Positions 54,436-62,580 of a DNA stretch of 64,000 nt are shown here, in pieces. A program made the position numbers and the translations under genes. Positions within the stretch are counted from its first letter, which is position 1. Every line of letters begins with the position of its first letter. The stretch comes from CF-162 sp040882565 (lineage in GTDB: Bacteria; Chloroflexota; Dehalococcoidia; SM23-28-2; RBG-16-64-32): NCBI GenBank assembly GCA_040882565.1, contig JBBEAZ010000018.1:1-64000 (forward strand), in the 5' to 3' direction. The notes under the pieces were generated by a model. That model was given only the letters and a program-made list of their open reading frames with translations. It had not been told where the DNA came from and searched no databases.

Positions 54436-54474
54436 CGGCGGACGGCCGGTAGCCCCTCTCCCAGCCGTCCGCCG
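54436..54474 (+). terminator. GC-rich hairpin after protein 2
   Basis: CGGCGGACGGC (54436-54446) pairs with GCCGTCCGCCG (54464-54474) over 11 bp. Loop words CCCCTCTCCC resemble those of the hairpin after protein 1, so the duplicated unit included the terminator. Confidence 0.65.
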
Positions 54475-54548
54475 TTCCTGTCCGGTAGACACCCGGCCAC
54501 CCGTCTGCGATGCTTGCCTTGGTCCGCCCGACACGGACGCGATGCCAG

Positions 54549-55004
54549 ATGAAAAGCGCCCCCAAGTTGCTCCCCGCCCTGCTCCTGCTGCTGGCAGTTC
54601 TGCTGTTTGCTGCCTGCGGCTCGAACGACGGCACGGGCGGTGACGCGTCACAGGATGGCCTCGTTGGCGACACCCTGCGTGTGACTCGCACAGGTGAAGG
54701 CGTAAGTGGCGCCTTTCTCGCCGACGGCCCCTTCGACGTCCGGATCGACGGCGACAACGTGACGCCGGACAACTCGGTTATCCGCATCTATAAGCTCACT
54801 CAAATCGGCATGGGATATAGCGTCGAGCTACTAACAAGAACTGCGCCTAAGGCGTCGATCCCGGGCGTGCAGGTGCGCCCCGGAAACATCCTTGACGTCC
54901 ACTTCGACATCGGCCCCGGCGAATACTACGTCCTCCTGGAGACCGCCCAGGCCAATGAATGGACCATGATCGTCACCGGCGTCTCAGGCGTCCCCGGCGG
55001 CTAA
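54549..55004 (+). CDS. Putative lipoprotein of unknown function
   Basis: A 151-residue exported lipoprotein. The signal MKSAPKLLPALLLLLAVLLF ends with the lipobox AAC (Cys23), then SNDGTGG. The rest is a beta-rich domain of about 115 residues (TLRVTRTGEGVSGAFLADG, GYSVELLTRTAP, GEYYVLLETAQANEWTMIV) with no Cys; it could be a small beta-sandwich. A stem-like sequence (about 55012-55040) follows the stop. The gene is 132 bp downstream of the second cohesin-like protein and may belong to the same surface system. Confidence 0.6.
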   Translation: MKSAPKLLPALLLLLAVLLFAACGSNDGTGGDASQDGLVGDTLRVTRTGEGVSGAFLADGPFDVRIDGDNVTPDNSVIRIYKLTQIGMGYSVELLTRTAPKASIPGVQVRPGNILDVHFDIGPGEYYVLLETAQANEWTMIVTGVSGVPGG

Positions 55005-55140
55005 AAACAAGAGCGCGCCCCGCCACGTAGCGGGCGCCTTACTCGAAGCCACGGGAGTCGCGCCGCTCCACGGGTGCGTCATTCCACCTCCGTGGGTCGG
55101 GGCCCCGGCCCTGACCTCCAAGTCCACGAGCTCAACCAAA

Positions 55141-55255
55141 CCAGAAGGTGCAGCGGAGCCGCTGCCGGGGGTTTCGGGAGTGTCCCCCGACCGAATAACA
55201 TCTCGGGCGGGTGGGAGGGGGCCGCACGGCGTCGCGCGGGGTACAAGAGTGAAGG
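55141..55255. repeat. Dispersed GC-rich intergenic repeat, copy 4 (forward orientation)
   Basis: Starts GAAGGTGCAGCGGAGCCGCT at 55144, has the GGGGGTTTCGGGAGTGTCCC hairpin segment, and the distal CGGGCGGGTGGGAGGG and CGTCGCGCGGGGTACAAG parts. It lies in the 301-bp gap 55005-55305 between the lipoprotein and the agmatinase-family gene; I see nothing else there except the terminator-like stem near 55012-55040. Confidence 0.8.
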
Positions 55256-55305
55256 ACCAGGTCGAATGCTGGCGGGCACGCACCTCGACTGCGATACTTC
55301 TTTGC

Positions 55306-56178
55306 ATGACTGACGCCCGCTTCACCCCGGCCAAGAACTTCGGCTGGCTGGAGCCCGAGTATTGCGACTACGAGCGTTCGCGCGTGGTTGTCCTGCCGGT
55401 GCCGTACGACTCGACGGTTTCGGGGTGGGTGGGGTCGCGGGAGGGGCCGGGCGCGATCATTGAGGCGTCAGGCAACATGGAGCTGTACGACATCGGCATC
55501 GGCGCCGAGCCGTATCGAGCGGGCATCCACACGCTGCCGGACCTGGCGGTGCACACCGGCGACCCGGCCCAGATGGTCGACCGTATCGAGTCCGTTGTCG
55601 GGGAGCAGATCGACGCCGGGAAGTTCGTCGTGACGCTGGGCGGCGAGCACACCGTTGCCGTGGGCTCAGCCCGCGCACACGTGAAGCGCTACCCCAACGT
55701 CAGCGTGCTCGCCTTCGACGCCAACGCCGACTTCCGCGAGGAGTACCTCGACTCGCCGTACAACCACGCCTGCACGTTGCGCCGCATCTCGGAGGTGGTG
55801 CCGATGGTGCAGGTGGGCCTGCGCAGCGCCGAGAAGGAAGAGCACGACGAGATCCGCGCCGCCGGCCTGCCGTTCTACCAACCGGCGGAGTACCGCGCGC
55901 TGGGCCCGGAGGCGCTGGCCGCGCAACTCAGCGAGAACGTCTACCTGACCTTCGACCTCGACGCCTTCGACTCATCGGTGATGAGCGCCGTGGGCACGCC
56001 GGAGCCCGGCGGCCTCCACTGGGACGAGGTCTCGGAGCTGCTGGCCGCCGTCGCGAGCACGCACCGCATCGTCGGCTTCGACGTGACGGAACTTGCGCCG
56101 TCGCTGGGCCCGCGGGCGAACGCCCAGCTCGCGGCGAAGCTGACCTACCGGATCATTGGCCTCGCGGTACGGGAGTAG
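55306..56178 (+). CDS. Agmatinase/arginase-family ureohydrolase with an altered metal site
   Basis: A 290-residue arginase-fold hydrolase, by sequence closest to agmatinase (SpeB), which makes putrescine from agmatine. The first metal His is in LGGEHTVAVG (His115, where the family usually has GGDHS). The central DAHxD motif reads FDANADFREEY: Asp138, Asn140, Asp142, so the second-metal His is Asn. The late TFDLDAFDSSVM supplies Asp217 and Asp219. NHACTLRR and EPGGLHWDE fit substrate-binding loops. The altered site means the reaction or metal may differ from agmatinase. A GATACT box at 55293-55298 gives a leaderless start. Confidence 0.8.
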   Translation: MTDARFTPAKNFGWLEPEYCDYERSRVVVLPVPYDSTVSGWVGSREGPGAIIEASGNMELYDIGIGAEPYRAGIHTLPDLAVHTGDPAQMVDRIESVVGEQIDAGKFVVTLGGEHTVAVGSARAHVKRYPNVSVLAFDANADFREEYLDSPYNHACTLRRISEVVPMVQVGLRSAEKEEHDEIRAAGLPFYQPAEYRALGPEALAAQLSENVYLTFDLDAFDSSVMSAVGTPEPGGLHWDEVSELLAAVASTHRIVGFDVTELAPSLGPRANAQLAAKLTYRIIGLAVRE

Positions 56179-57553
56179 CGGTGGGGGCGGGCCTGGGCGT
56201 CGGTGCCGCGACCGTTGGGGCGTCCGTTACCGATGGAGCCGGCACGTCATCCGGTGCGACAGGAACCATCTCCCAGGTGAACCACGAGAACGATGCCCAG
56301 TACTCCTTCCGAGTGACCTGTATTAGCACTGTCTGGCCTGCGTTGAGGATAACCGAGACTGAGTTGGCGTCATCGCAAGCGACAAGCTTCGGCGCAGTTC
56401 CCGAAAAGTCGTAGACGGCGATTGCCGTATGTGGGCCGTCCTTCAACTCCAGACGTGAATACTGTGCGGCGGTCAGCTTGTACCAGAGCGTGTGTGAGAT
56501 CCCGCCACACGGCAGCCTCTCGCCGGGCTGGACCGTGGCGCCGAGCCAGTTAGCAGCGACCTCTCCAATTGTGGCACTAAGGTCTTCGGGAGAGTTCCAG
56601 TCGTCATTGCCGGGAGGTGGCGGGATTTTCACGCACCTCGAGTCAGCGCCGTCAGTGAACCCGTCAAGGTCGTTGTCGATACCGTCGAGGCAGAGGGCAA
56701 GGGTGTCCGCGAGCGAGAAGTATTCGGGAGTGCTCAAGGGGTTTAGCGGATCAGACCCGCGATTGCCTTCGACCTGGTCGCTGACGCCGTCGTTGTCGTC
56801 ATCGTCGTCGCAACGGTTTCCGAAAGCGTCCCCATCCGTGTTCAGCTGGCTCGGATTAGAGTCCCAGATACAATTGTCGGCGAAGTCGGGGACACCGTCA
56901 GTATCCGAATTGACATCGTTGCACTCATAGCCACCGACAGAAACCGCTCCCGACCGAATCTCGGCGACCGTATACTCAACAACCGTGTACTGAGTAACCG
57001 TGGAACTGGCCAATACTGCGCCGTCGGGGTGGTACCACTTCGAGTACACCATCGCGAGGGCCGAGGCCCCCGGCGCCACCGCCTCGAGTTCAACCCTGGC
57101 AAGGACACCCGGGCCGGTCTCGAAATCGTCTCCGAAGTCCGCTAGCGCTCCCAGAAATTCCCCGTCACTGTCAGGTACCTCGTCCGTGAAGTCGATAGGC
57201 CATGAAGAGCCCAACGATGTGAGCAGAAAGTCGCTGTCAACGGATGCGATTTGCACCACCAAGGGGTCATAGACAATGTTGAAATTGAATCCCATGAGTC
57301 CACGAGTTCGACTGAGCGGAATCGAATCCACAACGACGTCGATTGTGAGGCGCTCTCCCGGCTGTGCGATGTGGCCGCAGTAGTCCGTCGGGCCGAGCGC
57401 TGTCGCGGTGTTCCCTGCGACGTCCATATCGACGGCGACGAGATCGACTTCGGCCGGCGTGAAAGCAGCAGCGGCATCGTGCCCACCGTCGCTGCTCCAG
57501 AAGACAGTGAGCGCGAGCAGGACAGACAGAATGAGTAGCGGGATTCGTGACAT
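56153..57553 (-). CDS. Secreted cohesin-like/TSP3 protein 3
   Basis: A 466-residue exported protein that shares its plan with the two large proteins. The signal MSRIPLLILSVLLALTVFW is followed by a cohesin-like domain (VDLVAVDMDVAGNTATAL, MGFNFNIVYDPLVVQIASVDSD) to about 210. TSP3 repeats (DSDTDGVPDFADNC, NTDGDAFGNRC, DDDDDNDGVSD) follow, then a C-terminal jelly-roll-like domain with HTLWYKLTAAQYSRLELKDG and ACDDANSVSV (PPC-type). The last 30 residues are Pro/Thr/Val-rich. It lacks a dockerin. The stop overlaps the 3' end of the convergent agmatinase-family gene by 26 bases. It is downstream of pfkB. Confidence 0.8.
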   Translation of the reverse strand: MSRIPLLILSVLLALTVFWSSDGGHDAAAAFTPAEVDLVAVDMDVAGNTATALGPTDYCGHIAQPGERLTIDVVVDSIPLSRTRGLMGFNFNIVYDPLVVQIASVDSDFLLTSLGSSWPIDFTDEVPDSDGEFLGALADFGDDFETGPGVLARVELEAVAPGASALAMVYSKWYHPDGAVLASSTVTQYTVVEYTVAEIRSGAVSVGGYECNDVNSDTDGVPDFADNCIWDSNPSQLNTDGDAFGNRCDDDDDNDGVSDQVEGNRGSDPLNPLSTPEYFSLADTLALCLDGIDNDLDGFTDGADSRCVKIPPPPGNDDWNSPEDLSATIGEVAANWLGATVQPGERLPCGGISHTLWYKLTAAQYSRLELKDGPHTAIAVYDFSGTAPKLVACDDANSVSVILNAGQTVLIQVTRKEYWASFSWFTWEMVPVAPDDVPAPSVTDAPTVAAPTPRPAPTATPVPRGQ

Positions 57554-57598
57554 GGTTCTCACCCTAGGGCTCCCTGCAGCATACACCCTGAGCTGTTT

Positions 57599-58465
57599 CT
57601 ATGTGGCCTGAGAGCCAAGTGCCAAACGTCCCTCCACCATCTCCCGCGTCGGCACGCCCTCCACGCCCGCTCCTTCGATGACGAGCGAGGCCGCGGCGGC
57701 GGCGTAGCGGGCGGCGTCCCACGGATCTCCGGTCTCTGCGTAGCGGATGAGGAAGGCGGCGGCGAAGGTGTCGCCGGCGCCGGTGAGATCGGTGGGGTTG
57801 GCCGGGAAGGGGTCGATGCGGCGCCACTCGCCGCGGTGGCAGACGTCGGCGCCACCGTAGCCGCGGGTGAAGGCGAGGACTTCGACGAGGGCGCCCCACT
57901 CGGCGAGCGCCACGGGGGCGTCGTCGAACGGCAGGTCTTCGTCGGAGAGGAAAAGCGCGCGGGTGTGCTCGAGGAGGGGCCGGGCGTCCCAGCGGCCGTA
58001 CGGGATTGGGCGGACAGCGCCGTCCGCGGTAGTCTCGCGCAGCCACCCTTGAGCGCCTGCGCCGACTAGCGTCTCGGGTGAGAAGGCAGCCGCGAGCGAG
58101 GCATCAACTTCGGCGATGACGGGGCCGAGGAGGACGATGCGAGCGTCCCGCCACTCGGCGGGCAGGTCGGCCGCGGTTAGCGGCGCGGCGCGCTGGGGGA
58201 TCGACTGGCGGCGCTGGCCGCCGGCTTCGTAGACGTTGCGGAACTGGGTGGTGTGCTCGCCGGGAACGACACACGTCTCGATGCCGGGGAGCAGGTCCGC
58301 GAGCGGCAGATCGTCTGAGCAGGAGGTGAGGACGGCCGTGCGCAGACCAAACTTGTGGGCAAGGAGCGAAGCGTAGGAAGCAGCGCCGCCGAGACGCCAG
58401 CCTCCGTCAGGCCCGGGCAGCAGATCCTGGACGATGTGTCCGGCGACGAGGAAGTCGGGAGTCAT
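57599..58465 (-). CDS. PfkB/ribokinase-family carbohydrate kinase
   Basis: A 288-residue sugar or nucleoside kinase. The N-terminal GGAASYASLLAHKFG is the substrate-binding signature, and the second signature DLTGAGDTFAAAFLIRYAET has the catalytic Asp and anion hole. Length and layout match the PfkB family; the substrate is not evident. It lies between khpB and the third cohesin-like gene on the minus strand, 24 bp after khpB. The ATG at 58463-58465 begins MTPDFLVAGHIVQDL, the first strand. Confidence 0.85.
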   Translation of the reverse strand: MTPDFLVAGHIVQDLLPGPDGGWRLGGAASYASLLAHKFGLRTAVLTSCSDDLPLADLLPGIETCVVPGEHTTQFRNVYEAGGQRRQSIPQRAAPLTAADLPAEWRDARIVLLGPVIAEVDASLAAAFSPETLVGAGAQGWLRETTADGAVRPIPYGRWDARPLLEHTRALFLSDEDLPFDDAPVALAEWGALVEVLAFTRGYGGADVCHRGEWRRIDPFPANPTDLTGAGDTFAAAFLIRYAETGDPWDAARYAAAAASLVIEGAGVEGVPTREMVEGRLALGSQAT

Positions 58466-58489
58466 CCGCGACCGCTGGGCATCGCGCGG

Positions 58490-59317
58490 TCAGCGGTCCT
58501 GGTAGCGGCCGCGGCCCCCGCGCTGCTCGCCGTCGCCCTGGCCTCCACCCCTGGGGCGGATGACGACCTTGCGCTCTTCGCCCTGGCCCACGGAGCCGGT
58601 GACGACGTTGCGGTCCTCGCTGAGGGCGAGGTGGATGATGCGGCGCTCGTTGGCGGGCATCGGCTCCAGGGTCATCGGCCGGCGCGAGCGGCTGACGCGG
58701 TCCGCCATGCGCTGGGCGAGCCCGCGCAGGGTCTCTTCGCGGCGGCGGTGGTAGTGCTCGACGTCGACGGTGACGAGGACGCGGCTGTTCATCTTGCGGG
58801 TGAGCATTACGTTGACCATGTACTGAACGGCGGAGAGGGTTGTACCGCGGCGGCCGATGAGGAGGCCGAGATCCTCGCCTTCGATGTCGAGGACGGCGCT
58901 GGCGCGGCCGGCGCCATCGGCGGGCGTCTCGGGCTCACGGATCGTGACTTCGGCGTCGATGTCCATACCTTTGATGAGGCTGCGCAGGAAGTCGGCGGCG
59001 GCCAACACCTCCTCCGAGTCGAGGTCCTTCAGCTCGATGTTTTCGGGCTCTTCTTCGTGCTCGAATGTGCGGCGCGGGCCCTCGTCTTCGCGCCTGCCCT
59101 GGTCTTCGTCCTCGTCTTCCTGTTCCATCGGGCGGGCGGTGCCTTCTTCGAGGGCGGTGACGCGGACGCGCGCCGGCTCGCCGCCGAGCCCGAAGATGCC
59201 GGGCTTACCGGGCGTCAGTATTTCGATGCTGACCTGGCTGCGCTTGAGCCCCAGGTCTTCGAGGGCGATGTCGATCGCCTCATCGACGCTTTTTGCGCTT
59301 ACCTCTACGCTTTCCAT
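58490..59317 (-). CDS. khpB: RNA-binding protein KhpB (Jag/EloR)
   Basis: A 275-residue RNA-binding protein encoded after yidC, as in many Gram-positives. It has the Jag_N domain (MESVEVSAKSVDEAIDIALE, residues 1-50), an acidic linker, a KH domain with IGRRGTTLSAVQYMVN near residue 175, and an R3H domain with NERRIIHLAL. The C-terminus is Arg/Gly-rich (RGGGQGDGEQRGGRGRYQ). KhpB with KhpA regulates cell elongation and division in streptococci. The ATG lies 38 bases inside the end of yidC; the coding overlap is longer than usual. Confidence 0.88.
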   Translation of the reverse strand: MESVEVSAKSVDEAIDIALEDLGLKRSQVSIEILTPGKPGIFGLGGEPARVRVTALEEGTARPMEQEDEDEDQGRREDEGPRRTFEHEEEPENIELKDLDSEEVLAAADFLRSLIKGMDIDAEVTIREPETPADGAGRASAVLDIEGEDLGLLIGRRGTTLSAVQYMVNVMLTRKMNSRVLVTVDVEHYHRRREETLRGLAQRMADRVSRSRRPMTLEPMPANERRIIHLALSEDRNVVTGSVGQGEERKVVIRPRGGGQGDGEQRGGRGRYQDR

Positions 59318-60302
59318 TGGTCCTCGCTTCTCTCTGGGCCGGGATGTCCGGCTCGTGATCGAACTCAACTTCAGTGGCCTCGGCTTCGATGTCCGGTTCG
59401 GTGCGGGCCGAGGCAGACGCTGCGGACTGGCGGTCTTTGCGGGGGCCGACGGGGGCCTCCGGTTCGGGTGGGGGCAGGGGAAGGAGCTGGCGCCAGCTGA
59501 GGATGCGCCGGCCGTACACATAATAGCTGGCGATGAGGCTGAAGATGTTGGAGACGACCCAGTACACGCCCACGCCGCTGGGCAGGTTGAGGGTGATGAA
59601 GACGAGCATCATCGGCAGGAGCCACGTCATCATCTGCTGCTGCTGCTGCATCTGCGGGCTGGCGTTGGGGGTGATCGTCATGCGCTGCTGAAGGTAGGTG
59701 CTGATGCCCACCAACAGCGGCAGGACGAACGTGGTATCCGCCTGGCCCATGTCCATCCAGAGGAAGTGCTGGTTCAACGGGATCTGGTCCTGGAGGATCG
59801 GGAACTGGTACAGGCGCTGCGATACCGAGACCAGGCTCTCCGGGGTACCGCCGACGACATGCGCGAGGGCGCGGTAGAGGGCGAAGAAGACGCCGAACTG
59901 GATCAAGAGCGGCATGAAACAGCCGAGCGGGTTGATCCCGTTTTCGCGCCAGATCTTGACCATCTCTTCCTGGCGGCGCTTCGGGTCCTTGTACTTCTTC
60001 TGGATCTCCTGCACCTGCGGCTGGATGTTCTGCATGGCGCGCGTCGATTCGAGCTGGCGGATCGTGAAGGGGATCGTCACGAGGCGCAGGATGACGGTGA
60101 ATAGGATGATCGCGAGACCGAACTGGCCACCGACCGGGATATTCAGGAGCACAAGAGCGTTGATCAGCGGGTTGATGAAGAGTTCGTCCCACGGATCGCG
60201 GCCAAGAAGCATGAAGATGACGATCGCCATGAATGCCGTCATCACGATGATCAGCGAAACAGGGGGCCCGCGGCGGCCTGCCTTCGGCGTGGCGGCGGTC
60301 AT
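59280..60302 (-). CDS. yidC: Membrane protein insertase YidC/Oxa1
   Basis: A 340-residue insertase without the Gram-negative periplasmic domain, consistent with a single-membrane cell. The first helix is VSLIIVMTAFMAIVIFMLLG; further helices follow at GLAIILFTVILRLV, LGCFMPLLIQFGVFFALYRA, LPLLVGISTYL and LPMMLVFITLNLPSGVGVYW. The conserved Arg of the substrate groove is in LRLVTIPFTIRQLES. The C-terminal tail is basic (KRRGKRKKRR), for ribosome binding. The ATG overlaps the upstream PQQ lipoprotein stop (ATGA). Confidence 0.95.
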   Translation of the reverse strand: MTAATPKAGRRGPPVSLIIVMTAFMAIVIFMLLGRDPWDELFINPLINALVLLNIPVGGQFGLAIILFTVILRLVTIPFTIRQLESTRAMQNIQPQVQEIQKKYKDPKRRQEEMVKIWRENGINPLGCFMPLLIQFGVFFALYRALAHVVGGTPESLVSVSQRLYQFPILQDQIPLNQHFLWMDMGQADTTFVLPLLVGISTYLQQRMTITPNASPQMQQQQQMMTWLLPMMLVFITLNLPSGVGVYWVVSNIFSLIASYYVYGRRILSWRQLLPLPPPEPEAPVGPRKDRQSAASASARTEPDIEAEATEVEFDHEPDIPAQREARTNGKRRGKRKKRR

Positions 60303-61417
60303 CCTTCGATCCTTATCGTGGTGAGACGGCCGTCGGCCGGGTCGACGGTGAAGACATCGCCGCCCTTGGAGATGATCATCACGCTGCCGTCCGCGAGGAG
60401 GTACGGGTCGGCCAAAACGGACTTGTCGATCTCGGTGGGCCCGTTCCACGCGAGTTGGCCGGTTTCGGGGTCGATCCCGTAGACGTGGCCCTGGTCGTCG
60501 ACGGCGATCACGAAGCCGCCGGCCACCACCGCGCCCGCCCGGACCGGCGTTTCGGTTGCGAACTTCCAGAGCCGGTCGCCGGTAGCGAGGTCGATGGCGA
60601 TGACACTGCCGTCGAGGTTCGTTGCGTAGACCGTACCGTCCTCGACGACGGGGCGACCCCAGAACCAGTTCGAGCCACTGACCGACCACTGCTCGTCTCC
60701 GGTCTCGGCGTCGACGGCATACAGCTCCTGGCCGATGCCGCCGACGAGGACGCTGCCGTTCACAGGTGTCGGATCAGTGAGAAGAGCGGAGCTCACGGAG
60801 AACGAAGCGTCCCACTTCTCGGCGAGCGTCGCCGGATCGAAGGCAGTGAGCTTCCCGCCCATCGTGCCGACGTAGAGCACGCCGTCGACGATCACCGGGC
60901 TCGACCAGACGTCGCCGACGTCCTTGTGCGCGGTTTCTTCGCCGGTCTCGGGATCGAGCACATAGAGCGTGCCGTCCGTCGAAGCGACGTAGAGGCCGGC
61001 GTCGTCGAGCGCGACGCGGCCGATGATGCGGTCGTCAGTCTCGAAGCTCCAGAGGCATTCGCCGGTGGCCGCGTCGATGCCGTAGACGTTCTTGTCCCAG
61101 GCGCCGAGGTAGACCTTGCCGTCCGCGACGATGGGCGCCGAGTAGATGCCGTCGAGGTCGCGCTCTTTCGGCGACTCGTTGCCGCACGACTGCTCGCCGT
61201 CCGGGAACTCCCACTTCGTTGCGTACGAGTCGGGGTCGACGGCCGTGATCTTGCCACTGTCGACGCTGAGGTAGAGCGTGTCCTCGGCGATTTCAGGGGG
61301 CGCCCAGCCGTCCGGCTTGTCGACGCTCGCACAGCCGGCTGCCAGCAGGACGAGGGCAAGGAGGGGAACACCCCAGGCGGCAGAGCGTACGGGCGCTCTG
61401 CGCCGCTTCGAACTTAT
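60299..61417 (-). CDS. PQQ-like beta-propeller lipoprotein, probable ATA start codon
   Basis: A 372-residue lipoprotein. Repeats of the PQQ/BamB type, such as LDPETGEE, FDPATLAEKWD, VDAETGDEQWS and IDPETGQLAW, fill residues about 45-370. No ATG, GTG or TTG lies in frame before codon 153 (a GTG at 60959-60961), yet the frame is open and codes for the early blades and for a perfect lipoprotein signal (SSKRRRAPVRSAAWGVPLLA, then LVLLAAGC). An ATA at 61415-61417 sits 8 bases after GGAGG and gives exactly that signal. So ATA is the likely start, unless the base is an error for ATG. It overlaps yidC by 4 bases. Confidence 0.78.
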   Translation of the reverse strand: MSSKRRRAPVRSAAWGVPLLALVLLAAGCASVDKPDGWAPPEIAEDTLYLSVDSGKITAVDPDSYATKWEFPDGEQSCGNESPKERDLDGIYSAPIVADGKVYLGAWDKNVYGIDAATGECLWSFETDDRIIGRVALDDAGLYVASTDGTLYVLDPETGEETAHKDVGDVWSSPVIVDGVLYVGTMGGKLTAFDPATLAEKWDASFSVSSALLTDPTPVNGSVLVGGIGQELYAVDAETGDEQWSVSGSNWFWGRPVVEDGTVYATNLDGSVIAIDLATGDRLWKFATETPVRAGAVVAGGFVIAVDDQGHVYGIDPETGQLAWNGPTEIDKSVLADPYLLADGSVMIISKGGDVFTVDPADGRLTTIRIEG

Positions 61418-61457
61418 CGTCTTTCCCTCCTCTGGTTTCGGGCCGCCGGGCGTTCGC

Positions 61458-61667
61458 TCAAGGAACGGGGTCGTAGCCGCCGCGGTTGAAAGGGTTGCAG
61501 CGGGCGAGACGCCAGGCGGTTAGCATGATGCCTTTGATTACACCGTGTTGCGAGATCGCTTCATGGCCGTAGTGTGAGCAGGTCGGCTGGAACTTGCAGG
61601 CGCCGGGCCAGGAACCGGAGATGTTGCGCTGGTAGAAGCGGATCGCGCCGAGGGCCAGCGGCTTCAC
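61458..61667 (-). CDS. yidD: Membrane protein insertion efficiency factor YidD
   Basis: A 69-residue protein of the YidD family, which helps YidC insert proteins. RFYQRNISGSWPGACKFQPT followed by CSHYGHEAISQHGVIKGIML and TAWRLARCNPFNRGGYDPVP is diagnostic, including the three Cys. It has one amphipathic membrane-associated helix. GTG at 61665-61667 overlaps the rnpA stop (GTGA). Confidence 0.95.
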   Translation of the reverse strand: MKPLALGAIRFYQRNISGSWPGACKFQPTCSHYGHEAISQHGVIKGIMLTAWRLARCNPFNRGGYDPVP

Positions 61668-62053
61668 GCAGACGCCTCTTCAGGTCCGGCGAGTACGCCC
61701 GCACGCTTCAGCAGCGAGGACGCCGCCGATCGCAGCCGGGCGAACTCGGCGTCGGCTGCCTTTGTCTTCGCAGATAGGACGCAGTCGAAGCCGGGGTTCG
61801 TGGGGGCCACGCGGACGATCTCGCGGAGTCGGCGGCGCACGCGGTTACGCACGACTGCTTTGCCCAGGCGCTTGCTGGTGACAAAGCCAAAGCGGTTGTG
61901 GTCGCAGTCGTTCGGCAAGATTCTCAGCACTAACAGGTCGTTGCTCCAGGTCCGGCCTTTGCTAAAGACCGCGTCGAAGTCTTTGCGGCGGCGGAGCCTG
62001 ATTTGTTTGGGCAAGCCCAAGCCAGCCCTCCGGTTCAGACGGCGAGCCGCCAC
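61664..62053 (-). CDS. rnpA: Ribonuclease P protein component
   Basis: Up to 129 residues. The basic protein binds RNase P RNA for tRNA 5' maturation. The RNR motif is GKAVVRNRVRRRLREIVR (residues about 62-80); RLRRRKDFDAVFSKGRTWSN opens the fold. The listed GTG (62051-62053) overlaps the 3' end of rpmH by 19 bases; TTG codons 10-14 codons later are alternatives. The order rpmH-rnpA-yidD-yidC-khpB is typical. Confidence 0.93.
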   Translation of the reverse strand: MAARRLNRRAGLGLPKQIRLRRRKDFDAVFSKGRTWSNDLLVLRILPNDCDHNRFGFVTSKRLGKAVVRNRVRRRLREIVRVAPTNPGFDCVLSAKTKAADAEFARLRSAASSLLKRAGVLAGPEEASA

Positions 62054-62172
62054 CTGCCCTTCAGGATACGGCGCTTCAGGACAGCCCGGCCGTTCTTCGT
62101 TTGGTTGCGGTGCATGAAGCCGTGCCGGCGGGCGCGTCGTCGCTTCTTAGGTTGATACGTTCGCTTGGGCAA
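62035..62172 (-). CDS. rpmH: 50S ribosomal protein L34
   Basis: A 45-residue ribosomal protein: PKRTYQPKKRRRARRHGFMH and then KNGRAVLKRRILKGRWRLAV are unmistakable L34. The start codon is TTG (62170-62172), because an in-frame TGA lies three codons upstream and no other start gives the right N-terminus. GTGAGG lies 6 bases upstream. A strong promoter is at 62246-62274. It is the first gene of the cluster. Confidence 0.96.
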   Translation of the reverse strand: MPKRTYQPKKRRRARRHGFMHRNQTKNGRAVLKRRILKGRWRLAV

Positions 62173-62245
62173 GGAGCCTCACTTCCGGTCTGCATTGATC
62201 GCCTGCCCGAAATGACAGGCGGGCCCGCATGACGGGCCGTGCGTC

Positions 62246-62274
62246 ATTGTACCGTCGCACCCATTAGGGGTCAA
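62246..62274 (-). promoter_or_regulatory. Sigma-70-type promoter of the rpmH cluster
   Basis: On the minus strand, TTGACC (62269-62274), 17-bp spacer, TACAAT (62246-62251). The start point would be about 65 bases before rpmH. Confidence 0.75.
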
Positions 62275-62529
62275 CGCGAAGGAGCGATGAGAAAGGACCG
62301 AGCAAGTTCGCCCTTCGAACGGCACGGACGTTCCCTGAGGAACGAAGGGCCTCGGCGCAGCGAAGGCGAGCATCGAAAGGCGCGGCGGGTTGCACGAGCA
62401 TACGTCGGTCGCGCACGGGCGCTTGATATCGACGGATGCCGTCCCCGCGAGCGAGGTCCTTCGCTGCGCTGCGGCTCCGCTCAGGAAACGGTTCCGGCCC
62501 TGACGGCGCGCTGGGCCGAGCACCAGCCG

Positions 62530-62580
62530 CGAAGCGGAGCGGCTTGCCGGGGGTTCGGGGGCATGCCTGACGACCAACCT
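62530..62580. repeat. Degenerate copy of the dispersed GC-rich repeat (copy 5)
   Basis: GAAGCGGAGCGGCTTGCCGG and GGGTTCGGGGGCATG resemble the core of the family but with several changes; the following GACGACCAACC matches the start of the distal part in copy 6. Confidence 0.5.
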
